Below, piece by piece: positions 29,884 to 41,678 of a stretch of DNA of 64,000 nucleotides. Location of the stretch: the NCBI GenBank assembly GCA_963920635.1, contig OY987303.1, forward strand, positions 52,699,223-52,763,222. Reading direction: 5' to 3'. Both the position numbers and the translations under genes were made by a program. Each line of letters starts with the position of its first letter. Position 1 is the stretch's first letter. The notes below the pieces were generated by a model, which did not search any database, was not told where the DNA came from, and saw only the letters and a list, made by a program, of their open reading frames with translations. The DNA is from Pseudeuparius sepicola (taxonomy: Eukaryota; Arthropoda; Insecta; Coleoptera; Anthribidae).

Positions 29884-30755
29884 TTAACAAAAATAACTAT
29901 ATTAGCGTTGGGTGAAGATTTAAAAAGAGAATCTACGCCCATGGAACAGCGTGCCGATTTAAAAACATCTCCGGAGCCCGCTGGCACCCTCTACATTCCG
30001 GACCAGAAATTAAAGCGGATCGATATCGAAAATCTTCTGGCATTTTCGCCGGAGCCATCTTGCGGCTAGCGGAAGTAACAATTATTCACAGTCGGTGTCG
30101 CTGACTCGAAAGCAAAGTCTAGAAAACAGCACACTGTTTTCTGGGGTATACTGGGATAGCTCGGTGGGAATTACAGATGGGACATTTCGAGTCTGGCAAT
30201 ATCTTGATTTTGACTTTTGACAGGGTTTTACTTGACATTAAGACCTGGGAATTGGGCCTGGAGAAAGTGAAAGGTTAGAAAGCGATTTTGTGCGAATTTT
30301 GGAGCTGAAAGAATATTCTTGGGCAGTGACAGTAATCTGACAAGTTTATTTGTGATTTTTGAAGGCTAAACAATAAAGGTGGTAACCAAGGTAACGAGTT
30401 TGGTCTGTGATTTTTGAGATTCATTACAATATTATTTGCCCTTTCGCGACCAGAAATTTACTTGGGGAAAGGACCCGCCCAAATACACTTATTAAACAGG
30501 GGTATCATTCCATCCTTTTCCCTTTAATAGAAATCGTATATTACATCAACCACACACGAGCAGAAAATACAGACACAAAATTTTATATTTCCAGCTCCAT
30601 AGATGGTGTTTATTTTCAACGGGTACGTTGGGATCTATAGTAAACCCTAGAGCTGCGGGCGAGACTTCGAATTTTTTTTAGCCTTGAAACTCTTTTTACA
30701 CATTGTGAAACTATTGACTAGTGGGGGACTATTATTATTGCCAAAACAAATAACA
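29884..30755. other. Intergenic, no gene recognised
   Basis: About 870 bp, with a somewhat GC-richer segment at 29920-30160. No domain found. A small hairpin, AGAAAACAG/CTGTTTTCT, lies at 30120-30142. Confidence 0.4.
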
Positions 30756-30757
30756 TA

Positions 30758-31628
30758 CAGTGTGTCCAACTTTAAAACTGTACAAATCCGTAAAATCTTC
30801 ATTTTCGGAGACAATCGCCCAAACTTTTTTTTGTTTAAAAGGCCTTCAAAAACCGCTTCTTTTGACCGTCCCGTCATTTTCAAAATGCAAATTCAGGGCC
30901 GGCTGCGATTTTTTTATACCCTCGATTTTCACGAAAACCATTTAGCGATTTTTTTATTTAAAATCTGACCCCACAGCATTAATCAGAACATCCAAAAACC
31001 CCTTTACACCAAATTTGAATAAAAAATATACAGGGAGTTCCAATCTGCAGGGTGTCAAAGTTGAGCAAAATAGGACTTTTAAAGGTATCTGCCAAGTCAA
31101 GATTGCCATGGAATCCCCTCAAAACAGTTCAATGGTCTATAGGACCACTCAAGGTATTGGTGTGCAAAGGTCCAATACAAAATATACAGAGTATTCTTAT
31201 CTGTGCCATCTCAAAATGCTGAATTTTTATGAAACTTTATATGGGTCATGAGTGCTGTAGAATCATTGAAAAAATATTGATAAACACAAAAGTAATGTAT
31301 TTCTTTAAAATTCCTATTTTGCTCAAATTTGACACCCTGCAGAATAGAACTCCCTGTATATTTTTTATTCAAATTTGGTATATAGGGGTTTTGGGGTGTT
31401 CTGATTAACGCTGTGGGGTCAGATTTTAAATAAAAAAATCGCTAAATGGTTTTCGAGAAAATTGGGGGTATAAAAAAATGGTAGCCGGCCCTGGATTTGC
31501 ATTTTAATAATAGCAGGAAGGTCAAAAGAAGCGGTTTTTCAAGGCCTTTCAAACAAAAAAAGTTTAGGCTCTTATCTCTAAAAATGAAGATTTTACGGAT
31601 TTGTACAGTTTTAAAGTTGGACACCCTG
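30758..31628. mobile_element. Fold-back family F1, copy 1, TA-flanked
   Basis: Ends CAGTGTGTCCAACTTTAAAA/...TTTTAAAGTTGGACACCCTG, with TA at both sides (30756-30757, 31629-31630). Arms of about 330 bp contain AAAATCTTCATTTTxGGAGA, GGCCTTxxAAAACCGCTTC, GGGCCGGCTGCGATTTTTTT and TATACAGGGAGTTCxAxTCT. Copies 2 (41968-42761) and 3 (44115-45306) share the same arms. Probably a non-autonomous Tc1/mariner-superfamily element. Confidence 0.8.
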
Positions 31629-31630
31629 TA

Positions 31631-33416
31631 TAATAATTGTATATGCGTTAAAATGTTCTTACTTATATAATTTATTTATGTTGACAATATTTCTGGATTT
31701 GGTATTTAGGTGTTTTTTTAATAAATGTGTTTTCTCATTTAACTATTTTATTTTATTCCTCTCTGTCAAAAAATGTTAAAAGGTAATTCTGACTGAAAAT
31801 GGGTAATTACTTTCTGGCGTGTTCAGTCAATACCTACTTAAAAAATCTCAATTCCTACATGTAGGTACATACATAGTCAACAGTTTAAAAAATCCTTATT
31901 TACCTACTTTTACTATTTTTGTTTATATCACTAATAAAAGTAGCATTTCATAAAACAGTGTTAGTTTTTTTTATTAAGAAATTCATTTTCGTCAATGTAA
32001 TTTGAGCAAAAACTGCAAATTAAACAGTTATAGAGGGCAGGCCGTTACCTTGATTTAACTATAGAGAAAAATCAAACGGCAGAACATAAAAAACGCGATC
32101 ACGTAAATTCAACAAAAGTGTCTACTTAAAACTGAACTTAGCACTTAGCAGCCAATTTTCTAGGAGCCAAAAATTTCAACGTTTATTTTTTGATGAATAT
32201 TTTTCTTCATTCTCCAGTTTAATCTGCTTAGAAGGTTTAATAATAGTTACCCTTTCTACTTTATTTTTATCAAAATAAATTTGTGGAAATAAGGGCGAGG
32301 AAAATTTTTTGCTGCCAGAAAATCGGCTACTAACTTTACACCGGTTTAGTTAGGCACATTGATTTTTAAATGTCTTCCGATATTTGGCCCCGCCTGTTTA
32401 AGTTTAAATAGTTACGAGCCGCCACTGATTAAGTGGTGTGGTATCATAGTTTGGCAGATATAAGCAATAATATCGTTTTAACGTCCTAGCTAGCTAGCTT
32501 TTAAAATTGAGGGTACAGTTTACTCCGGCCTTGTTTTTTTTTCGACAAAAATACACCCTGTATACACTGTGTACTGATAGCAAAGTCTAGTATTCTCTAG
32601 ACTTTGCTGATAGGTTCGGCCAATTATTGGGGCAACACCAAACAGAATGTCAACTTACAATTAGAATTTTTTTATCGTTTACACCCCTTGGGCACTGAAT
32701 CGCCGGACACACAGTATATATTTTTATTAGTTACTTAAGCTAAAAAAATAAAAATAAATAACAACCTCTTTCTGTATTCAACATTTTTCCAGAAAAACGC
32801 CTAGGTACATTAAAAAATACTCCCTAATAGAGGGAAGGCAATCAGTTTTTTCACTTTTCTCAAAGTTTTCATTTTGAACATATGTTTTGTTTTTCAAATC
32901 AACGTAAGAAATTGAAGCAACATAATGTAGATCACTATATCCTAAAAAAGAGAATTTTAAAAATCTGCCAATCCGTTAAAATCGTCAAATATCAAACTGA
33001 AATACGCCCAACCCTGAATCTATTCCTAATTTTATAAAAGCCAAATCGTAGAATTATTTCACTGGCCCCTTCTCCCTTCTCCCCCCGTGTCTATTTTTAG
33101 ACTTGTTTGCCCCGCCCCGAACACAAACGAGCCTTTTGGAATACGAAATTGTCGAGTACGAAACCTACCACTAATTATCGATTTTGTTAGAGTCATTGTA
33201 ATTATCGAAAATAGATGGTGCTAAACTGTAGTACTGGACGAGAGCTAAATATAAATAATAATACCGCTATACACCAGTAGATGGAGTTGGTGCGCGGAGG
33301 CGAATGACTACGATCATTGGAAAAAGTTCGAATATCCATAGTCCTTCGCCTCCAAAAGCGCTCGGCATTTTATCTGGATCCGTGAGAGGTCTTTTTAAAC
33401 CTTCAGTCAACGATAT
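31631..33416. other. Intergenic, AT-rich, no gene recognised
   Basis: About 1.8 kb without a coding domain. One perfect short hairpin, AGCAAAGTCTAG/CTAGACTTTGCT, lies at 32578-32607. GCTAGCTAGCTAGC occurs near 32487. Confidence 0.4.
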
Positions 33417-33776
33417 TAGGCAAAAAATAATCATAAATGATTACCCGTCCATGAATCGATTGCGCGTGATGCTTGACTTTGACGATCGCTCTACCTAGGT
33501 CAAGTATGACAACGCACGGCGCTTTCCAACAGAAAAACCAAACTGTTGCTTGTTGTGCAGCCTCCATGCCAAATCGATTAATATTCAAACCTACTAAAAT
33601 ATTTATACTGAAAGATTGCGCTGCTATAGGTAACAATTTCGCAATGTGTGCGAAAAGTTAAATGGGCCTTTATTGGCCGGGTTTTGAATATTTGGTCACT
33701 TTTGACGGGCGATGGCCCCGCGCCTGACGTTTGATGTTTACATCTCGCCAAGGCCTACTTATTGAAAAAATCGTAC
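33417..33776 (+). repeat. Dispersed repeat family T, copy 1
   Basis: High similarity to 47368-47756 on the same strand: GACGATCGCTCTACCTAGGT, AGATTGCGCTGCTATAGGTA, GGGCCTTTATTGGCCGGGTT and GATGTTTACATCTCGCCAAG are shared. Open frames here shift between copies, so the unit is not coding. No terminal repeats seen; class unknown. Confidence 0.7.
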
Positions 33777-34002
33777 AATAATGGGCTACTTCTGTTTTTA
33801 TATTACTACGTTATTTTATTATATTATTATTTTAGAAAAAAATGATATAAAGATAGATGAAATTTAATGGTTTATTAGCATTGCATTATAATTAAACGAA
33901 AACTATTAAATTCAGGATAAAATTCTCTACTGATTAATATGCATGTATTCACAGCCATTTAGCCACTGTAGTTACCTCTCTGCAACTACATCCTTTTAAT
34001 AA

Positions 34003-34666
34003 CATCAAACTTTGTGCTTTCACTGAAACATGCCTCGAAGCGTTCGACGCGCCAAATTGATAGAACATGCAGAATTCTACGAAATGACGCAAATTGACAA
34101 CAAACCCCGTTAAAACTCAAAATATACCTGCCTAGTTTATAATTGATCATGCTTAGACTACAAGTTTTGTACAGGAGGGATGCTTACCGATAGAAATTTT
34201 CTTTTGTCGGTACAATAGGGATGTTTACCAAATTAGATCGGTGAAATCCAAAAAAAATGAAACATTTCCTGTAGAAAAAATCCGAGAATGGCCTCAATTC
34301 GTTTGAACATTACCACGGTACAAAGTAAAATATAAAATGTAGCCTAGGTTCCCACAGGCGCCGTTAGGTAAACTCTGTTCAACGAATGTTAATACCTATA
34401 TACGTCACAACTCCCTTCCTTGTCGCACTTATGAATATACGATGGATATCCGGTCGTATATTCACGAGTCGGATAAGGACTGGAGTTGTGACGTAGGTAT
34501 CAACATTCGTTGAACAGCGTGTACACTGTACACGATAAGTTGCGGCAGGCGAAATTAATATAACTACCCGGAAAAGTCTAACTTGGGAGTCGTTAGAAGT
34601 TGCATTTATAAGATGAGACTATAACAGGGGCAATTGAGGAGGACTGAGACCTGCAGAAAATTATGC
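34003..34666 (+). repeat. Dispersed repeat family R, copy 3, interrupted by a hairpin MITE
   Basis: ACATCAAACTTTGTGCTTTC, GAAGCGTTCGACGCGCCAAA, GACGCAAATTGACAACAAAC and TTACCGATAGAAATTTTC follow the family order to about 34212. After the hairpin MITE U (34375-34517), GATAAGTTGCGGCAGGCGAA resembles the family's GAAGTTGCGGG block, so the MITE may sit inside R. Confidence 0.55.
34375..34517. mobile_element. Hairpin MITE family U, complete copy
   Basis: 143 bp, almost entirely self-complementary: CTGTTCAACGAATGTTAATA and CGTCACAACTCC on the left are mirrored at the right, with about 70-bp arms and a loop near 34443. A transcript would fold into a long hairpin. A deleted copy lies at 43491-43582. 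Confidence 0.8.
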
Positions 34667-34733
34667 CGGAGTTCAGATTCTGCTCCGCAACTTCCGAAGT
34701 ATCAAATTTTAATAAAACTTATATGCACTGTTG
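34667..34733 (+). repeat. 67-bp direct repeat, left of hAT copy C
   Basis: CGGAGTTCAGATTCTGCTCC to ATGCACTGTTG, ending exactly where hAT copy C starts. It is repeated with two mismatches immediately after the element (35528-35594). Confidence 0.9.
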
Positions 34734-35527
34734 CACGGGCGTAGCCAAGGGGGGGTTTCGGGGGTTCAACCCCCCCCCCCCCCCGAAATAAGCAAAATAT
34801 TACCTAATATTATACCGAAAAAATACGAGGAGTGAAGAGTTAAATTATTATTACGTTTGAATATATTATGTAGTAATAGTAGCGCCTAGCGCCATCTTTT
34901 GACGAGAGGCAGACGCAGTTGCAGCCGAACTATTTTGTATTGTAGGGAAACTTTGCGATTATTCGCCACACCCCTAGGTCGAAATGAGCGGAACTTTGTG
35001 GAAGTTCGTGGAAGTTTCTGGACGGCTACTGGGTTGCTATATAAGCGGCGCCGCGGCGCGTGACCGCGCTTACGGCAGTATTGTTCCATGCGAAGCGAAT
35101 AAAAGTGAAAAGTGGTGAACGAATAGTGAAGAGAATTAAGTGTACCGTGTAAGTGAGTAATTTTAGTGCGCTGTTATTCGATGACCTTGTTAAGGATAGA
35201 TACGTGAATCATTATTACTGTCGAAAAATGGAGGGGAAAAAAGGAAAACATTCACTATGGAACAGAAATTCATGCAGATGAAGTAGTGGATATATTTAAA
35301 AGAAAAAGCCGAAGATTTCTTCTTTAATGGTTTTAGATTTAGCGCAGAGGAACGAAATTAATTTATCCATTTCATTTAAAGTTAAGAACTTTATAAATAT
35401 GTCGTAGTTTTTCGGATGAATATATAGATATTAAATTTCATGTAAGTATATTTTTGTTGTTTTATTTACTTCTCAAACGAACCCGCCCCCCCCCCCCCCC
35501 CCAAACTAAATCCTGGCTACGCCCGTG
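34734..35527 (+). mobile_element. Non-autonomous hAT element, copy C, larger deletion
   Basis: Same TIR and subterminal C-runs (17-18 C near 34781, 16-17 C near 35497) as copies A and B, but the coding part is reduced. After MEGKKGK the sequence jumps to CATTCACTATGGAACAG near the end of the dimerisation region, and about 20 bp near the 5' UTR are also missing. It has no 8-bp hAT target duplication. Instead it sits between two 67-bp direct repeats. No protein can be made. Confidence 0.85.
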
Positions 35528-35594
35528 CGGAGTTCCGATTCTGCTCTGCAACTTCCGAAGTATCAAATTTTAATAAAACTTATATGCACTGTTG
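35528..35594 (+). repeat. 67-bp direct repeat, right of hAT copy C
   Basis: Matches 34667-34733 over its full length with two substitutions (TTCC/TTCA and CTCTG/CTCCG contexts). It starts at the base after the hAT TIR. Confidence 0.9.
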
Positions 35595-35861
35595 GTTTCT
35601 ACGGACAATTTTCCAACAACCTACGTATTATGTCGTGGGAAGTGTGTGACATGTTGGGGTAATTTTGATATGTCGCTATATGTATTACAAAGGTGGTCCT
35701 TTTAAACGTTCTTTTGAAATTTGTATGTTTTCCGTAATAACTTTTTAAAATAAATAGCAAAAACCCGTTACATTCACCGATGTATCCTTCAAAATCGATT
35801 GTTATAAATTGACTGCGACCTAGATAAAAGATCTCCCTTCGACTCCATAATTTTAGTCAAA

Positions 35862-36060
35862 TCAAACTATGGCTCGAATCGACCTGAAACATCGCATGCT
35901 CACGAAGCAGCCACAGTAACAAATTGATAGGAAAGCCGAAACTGGTACGTCCACGTCCAAAATGACAGGAATTAACGATAAACCAAGTTAGGACACAATA
36001 TGCCCCAATGTATGCTGTAAGGCCCAAGGGTCCCTATTATACCGCATATTAGGTCTACGA
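35862..36060 (+). repeat. Dispersed repeat family R, copy 4
   Basis: AATCAAACTATGGCTCGAAT, ACAAATTGATAGGAAAG, GAATTAACGATAAACCAAG and CACAATATGCCCCAATGTAT align in order with copy 5. Truncated after GGCCCAAGGGTCCC. Confidence 0.65.
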
Positions 36061-37820
36061 TAAGAGAAGACGCAATCCCACAGTGTCCGCTAATGGGAAC
36101 CATTTTAATAATTACTTTTTTCAAAAATGATTTTTGGAGATTACTCTCACAGGCAATGTCAATAATTAAAATGTTTTATTTCCCAAAAAAAAAAACGATA
36201 AATAGTTTACAATCGCATCAATATGTCAAATATGAAGTTTTAAGTGAATATTTTTACTTTTTTTATATTTTCGTAGTCATCCTACTTTACAGATTTGTTA
36301 ATAAAGATAAAGCACATTTTTAACTTCCATTGAAAAATTATATCAATTGTAATTTTTATTAAATTGTATGCGAAAGCAGCCAAATTCTGATTATACATTT
36401 ACCTTAATAAAAGGGATATATTATAAACAATAAACAATAATTTCAAATGACATATCAATTTTCCGGGTCTGGTGAACATTTACCAGATATTATTTTTGAT
36501 CCCATCTGGTGATTTGGTGAAAACTTCTTCTTATTTTTGGTGATTTATTTATAAATTTATATCTTTAAGAAACACGATTCTGTTGTTTCTTATCATTCGT
36601 TGTTAAAAATTCTGAAACATCATATAAAAACTTTCTAATGGGGTCATTTCATAAAAAAAAATTGTTTTCTTTGCTTTTACTTTACGTATAATGTCTTCAA
36701 AGTCCCAAAAAGTCCACCCGTTTATTTTTATTATCTTTAACTAGGCCAAAAATTAGAATTGAAATTTGAAAATCGGGGTCCTGCTGACGTCAGCTGGACC
36801 CTTTACCAGTCACTTTCATAAGTTCGGGCTAAAAATTTAATAGATTTACTTGTTTTTTAACACTTATTATTAATAAAAGGTATACAACTGGGGTATTTTA
36901 ATTATATGGCACACCATTATAACCAGATTGTAGTTTAATTATAGTTTTATGATGTAATTTAAATAGGACATTTTAAAGTAATAAACCCTCCCAGGTAGAC
37001 GACAAAATAGCCGGCAACATCGCACCACTGTCATTTCGATTGTTTACGTATTACGTCGTCGGAGTTAACCTCATCGAGAGTTGGTGATTTGTTCTTTGTG
37101 TTGAGAGTTTTTTCATTTTTCATTATGAAAACTAAACAATGCTTTAACAAAGCCGTCTGCCATGCTGAACACTATTATATTAAGCAGTAACTCACAACAA
37201 AACGTAAACGATGGCTAACCAAACGAATAACGAATAAACAACATAAACAAACCAACGCAATAAATAGGTCCCAGCTGTGATTTGACAGAAAGGTGGGTGG
37301 GCTGTTTAAATTTGAACCTGACCGTTTTGCGGCGTTGCCGGACCTACAAAAAGTACCTATACTCACTCCGTGGACATTTTTATTTTTTTCGGCCAAACCG
37401 TCCTTCAAAAAAAATTGAAAAAAATCCATAAGTATATTTTAGTCAAAGCTATCATCTGAGCTTATCAGAAAAAAACGTGAAATGTGCCCTAGATAAATAC
37501 GCGTGTTTTTAAACGTATTTTATTCTTTAGAAAATAGGAGAAACGGACAATCGATAAATTTTTTGTATAAAGTGCTGCATAACCAGATGGATTGTCCTGA
37601 TATCTTGTCTCAATTTAACTTCTATGTATGTACCTCGAATTGACGCAAGACGAAACAAAATGTTTTATTTAACAACTCCCAACACAAATTTGTTGTGGAA
37701 ATCTCCCTTGTATTTCATGTGCAGCAATGCAAATATCGCATTGAGAATCTTTGTTGATAATTTATCCAGTAATTTGTATTATTAATCTTTTTTGTTTGCT
37801 TGGTTTGCATAATATATGAT
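36061..37820. other. Intergenic, no gene recognised
   Basis: AT-rich with no domain-bearing frame. A moderately GC-rich stretch at 36990-37350 contains unique-looking sequence and could be host DNA, but I see no exon. Confidence 0.4.
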
Positions 37821-37822
37821 GT

Positions 37823-37905
37823 ACAGTCGCGGACAGTTGGTATCGAACGACCTGAAGAGGTTTCTCGTGGCTATCGTTACAGGGCGCGCGGAGACGGCAA
37901 CAGCG
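37823..37905 (+). repeat. Dispersed repeat family V, copy 1
   Basis: TACAGTCGCGGACAGTTGGT, ATCGAACGACCTGAAGAGGT, TTCTCGTGGCTATCGTTAC and GGGCGCGCGGAGACGGCAAC occur again in reverse complement at 43149-43237. The unit is strikingly GC-rich for this window. Class unknown. A GGTTCGAACGG (37925) just downstream recalls a B box, but no A box is seen. Confidence 0.7.
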
Positions 37906-38049
37906 CGCGCCTTCGGCATCGGATGGTTCGAACGGGTGTCTTGTTCCGAGAATTATTTGCAAGCGATTAAGCCGATGTCACCGAAAGGGTTAAAAAAAAT
38001 TAAGGAATCAGTATTAAACTATTTATTAAAACAGTTCACAAGTATACAG

Positions 38050-38295
38050 TATGATTTTTTAAACTACCACCGCGATTTCCTCGCTTATTTTGCGCCCTAC
38101 AAAAAAAACATGAGAAACAAAAAGGTGACAATTTTGGACAGCTAAGTGGCCCTGAAAAAGTAATCAACATCCATGGTCAACTTGTCGCGCAATATAAAAA
38201 AACCTCCAATTGAGCAAAATTATTAAATAGCCGTAACATACCTATTTATTTTAAGATACCGAAGAAAACTTTTATATTGAAAATTGATGGCACTG
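38050..38295 (+). repeat. Dispersed repeat family S, copy 2
   Basis: CTCGCTTATTTTGCGCCCTA, GAGAAACAAAAAGGTGACA and CATCCATGGTCAACTTGTCG match copy 1 in order. Confidence 0.65.
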
Positions 38296-38404
38296 AGAAG
38301 CTTTATGCAACTGGGTGCTCAGATAGTTTCTGAAAATTACACAGGCTCTTCGGCTCTGTTGAGGCCATTGTTTTAGTTATTAAAGGCCATTGTTTTAGTT
38401 TATT

Positions 38405-38620
38405 AAAGTAGTTATTTGGCTCCCTACTGAAAAATCTTAAGAAACAAAAACGTGTAAATTTTAGATAGTTGGTTAATGTTAAAAAAAGAAGTCGGTATCC
38501 ATGGCCAACTTTTCGCGCAATACCAAAAAAAACTTAAATCAACAAGAATCTGAAAACAATCAATTTATTTTGAAAGTCGAGGGAAAATTTTAATTGGAGA
38601 TTAGCGGCAATTAGATCACG
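38405..38620 (+). repeat. Dispersed repeat family S, copy 3
   Basis: AAGAAACAAAAACGTGTAA, GGTATCCATGGCCAACTTTT and CGCGCAATACCAAAAAAAAC match copies 1 and 2. Confidence 0.6.
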
Positions 38621-38794
38621 CAAGAACATTGACAAAAGAAAATTTTCATACAATTTGTACTAGTTTTCCCGCTAATTTGTTTAAAGTGTGAAGTCGAAAT
38701 AGCAATTAAAAACATCAACAGTTATTCAAATTAAAGACAAATTTTCTCATATTAAAGATCTTGTTTGATCAAAAAAAAATTAAATAAATTGATA

Positions 38795-38930
38795 GTTTTG
38801 TTTTCACATTTTTGTCGACTTGAGTTTTTTTTTTGTATTGCGTGAAAAGTTGGTTATGGATGCCGATTTATTTTTTAACATCACCTAGCCGTCTAAAATT
38901 GCCATATTTATTATGCTTATATAAGCTTAC
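38795..38930 (-). repeat. Dispersed repeat family S, copy 4, inverted
   Basis: TTGTATTGCGTGAAAAGTTG, GTTATGGATGCCGATTT and CACCTAGCCGTCTAAAATTG are the reverse complement of the S core. Together with copy 3 this makes an inverted pair around an approximately 180-bp spacer. Confidence 0.6.
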
Positions 38931-39182
38931 TTACATAAAAAAAATATATTTAATGCAGTGATAGGGCCAAAGCGAAAAATGTTTTTCAAATAAATCAAAG
39001 TGTGCCAATTGTTTCTAAAATTGGTAGTATGGAGTATCCTTTACTTTTGAACAACTTTTCCTAGCAACTTATTTCCACATAAGAAATGTTAGCAAAGTTT
39101 TTATCAAGAGTAACTTTTTGCGGTAAAATTAAAGATAAGAAAGTGTTCCTATTCAACACCTCTTCTGTGGACATACTGTATA

Positions 39183-39417
39183 TACATAGTGTATTTGGAA
39201 ATGAAAGGAAGGTTTATGGCTTATTATAAATATAAATGCAAATTCTTTATCAGAGGCTCGAGAGTCCGTCATAAAATACTACATAACTCGCCCGAATATT
39301 AATTTGCGTATTTATCCTCATCAGATTTTTAGCAAAAGAGCACGCCACTGAAATGGTCGAATTTTCCTTCTCAATCAATATTTATGGCCTCCTTTCATTT
39401 CCAAATACACTAAGTAT
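39183..39417. mobile_element. MITE, about 235 bp
   Basis: TAGTGTATTTGGAAATGAAA and GGAAGG at the left are mirrored by CCTCCTTTCATTTCCAAATA and CACTA at the right. Inward pairing continues through the TATGGC/GCCATA block. Non-coding. Confidence 0.65.
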
Positions 39418-40664
39418 AGTTGTCAGCGGTTTTAGACATTAAGTTAATAAATATTTTGCGTTGCAACAAAAATGTATTTTTATGTTATAATAAAAAAATA
39501 TGTAGTAACACTAAAAATATATTTAGCTAATAACCCTAGAATTAAAAAAGTTAATTAAAAGGATTTTCATAAATTATTCTTTTCTTTGCAAAATAAGTAT
39601 TTGTTCCAACATTTAGTTGTTAGGTCTCGTAGTCCTAAACATAAATGATTATAAAATAAAAGGGGTGTCCCTTTTATTTATTTTTTCTTATTTTTGAAGA
39701 AATTGGTCAGAAGTTTTAATAAATTGGTTTTCGTGGTGCTGCAATGCTCCATTGTTTCTCATAAAATGCCCTTCAACAGATAAATGAGATTAGGGGGTCA
39801 CAGACATAAAATTACCCTTGTAACTTAATAGAGAGTTATTGCAGAAACTGTTTTTGGCATTAAGCAGTATTTAAGACGACCTTATTTGAATACTCTCATA
39901 CGTTATTTATGATTCTGACAATAGTTATTGCAAGTCGTAATTTATGTATCCAAATTAAGGGCTTGTTTACGTTTACTTTATTGTTTTGTATTTCTACACT
40001 TTCACTAGAATATTATGTGCTTTTATAATTTTGCTCCGGAAAAAACTGGGAAAACAGCCAAATAACCACGGAACACCAAGGTGAAAGACTAATGAAAACA
40101 AACAAGGTGCAAACGCAAACAAGCAACGAACATTTTAGGTTAAGTCCTACTTTCACAGAACACTAGCGTTTTCTGACAAATCAGAATTTATTTTAAGAAT
40201 TGTGACAAATAAGGTAAAAATAACGTATATTATGGTATACACAATAAACAAAAATAAAGGAAAATAACCTTATTATGGACGACCTTATGTCAAACTACGA
40301 CTGCGCATGCTCAAATGTCAAAATAACGTCAAAAAAGAGCGCGACGTTATTTATTTCTGCAATAACTCTCTATTATTTAAATTGCATACCTTTATCAATA
40401 ACATCAGAAGACACACAGCAGGGACACGTGTCAAGCTTTACACACCTCCCTGGACCTCAATGTGATTACCTGGATAAAATAAAATAATTTCAGGTGATTG
40501 AGGACTTCCACAAGCTGGATATAATGATTACGAAGTTTTATTAGAACCACCGACACAGGAAGAATCCGAAAAAACTATAAACCCATTAAAATCTTTATGA
40601 CTATAACATAATTAAATAAAGGCAAGAAATCAAATGCATTTTCCATTATTATATTATATGTATA
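39418..40664. other. Intergenic, no gene recognised
   Basis: AT-rich; probably includes the left part of the Tc1-type element, whose terminal repeat I could not recognise. The frame at 40275-40487 has no known motif. Confidence 0.4.
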
Positions 40665-41678
40665 TTAATATTTAGTATACCCACCTTGGGATAGGATGAC
40701 TTTCTGAACTCTCCTGCTCATCGAATCTATGAGTTGGCAGCAGAGATCATGGGTTACGACTTCATCCCACGTTTGTTGAATCTTCTGCCAAAGTGCCTCC
40801 CTATTTTCGGGTACGAAGTTCTCCATTGTCCGCGCCATTCTGCCCCACACATTCTCAATGGGATTCAAGTCAGGACTCTTCGCCGGCCATTGCAACTTTT
40901 CTACGTTGTTTTCGGTGAACCATTCGCGAACTATTCTTGCTGTATGCACAGGAGCGTTATCATGCTGGAAAACGAAGCCATCGGGATACATTTCCGTTGC
41001 AGTTGGTAACAATCCGCCTTCGAGTATCTCGCAATAGCGAGCTGCTGTGAAGCGGTCGTCGATTCTCCAACAAATGCCAGGTCCACGGTAGCTTATCCAG
41101 GCCCATATGTTGACGGAAAAATGCCCACTCCTTTTCCTGGGTGACACAAATCTTTCGTCATATCTTGAACTCACCGAAGGTCTATATTCTCGCACTTTGC
41201 CATTGTAATGGCTTTGAAAGATCTTTTCGTCGCTAAATATTACCTTCTCCCAATAATGTGGCGGTAAACGCTGAAACTCTCGGCATATCTGCAACCTGAC
41301 TTCCTTATTAGCCTCGGTCAGCTGAATTTTGTTGCTGGCCGTGCGAGATTTCAGATTGGCTGCATCTAATCTCCTTCGGGCAGTTCTAACACTTGCTGGA
41401 AATTGTGTTGCAGATACTGCTTCAACGGCGGATTTAAACGGATTTGCAAGGCAAAAATTAGCTAGTTGCTCATCTTGTTGGTCAGACGTAATTTTCACAT
41501 TTCCTCCTCTATGTATGTTTTCCACGCTTCCGGTTTCGTCATATTTCTTCTTTATATTGAAAATGGTGCTTTTAGATACACCAAATTCTTCGGCCAGTCG
41601 GGAAATAGCCCAACCATTTTCTAGTTTGGCGATGATACGGTGCTTGACGGATTCACTCAAACGAGGCATAACGAACAC
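40665..41678 (-). CDS. Tc1-type transposase, DD34E, intact
   Basis: 337 codons, uninterrupted, the usual length for Tc1 transposases. An N-terminal helix-turn-helix (residues about 8-45, AEEFGVSKSTIFNIKKKYDE) is followed by a second DNA-binding segment (about 60-115). The catalytic triad is complete: Asp150 in VIFSDEKIF, Asp240 in VFQHDNAPVH and Glu275 in SPDLNPIENVWG, with exactly 34 residues between the last two, the Tc1 signature. The MPRLSES at residue 4 is a more typical start (41669). It would cut and paste its element at TA sites. I could not define TIRs: ACCCACCTT occurs at both sides (40679, 41728) but as a direct repeat. The intact frame suggests a young copy. Confidence 0.9.
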   Translation of the reverse strand: MFVMPRLSESVKHRIIAKLENGWAISRLAEEFGVSKSTIFNIKKKYDETGSVENIHRGGNVKITSDQQDEQLANFCLANPFKSAVEAVSATQFPASVRTARRRLDAANLKSRTASNKIQLTEANKEVRLQICREFQRLPPHYWEKVIFSDEKIFQSHYNGKVREYRPSVSSRYDERFVSPRKRSGHFSVNIWAWISYRGPGICWRIDDRFTAARYCEILEGGLLPTATEMYPDGFVFQHDNAPVHTARIVREWFTENNVEKLQWPAKSPDLNPIENVWGRMARTMENFVPENREALWQKIQQTWDEVVTHDLCCQLIDSMSRRVQKVILSQGGYTKY

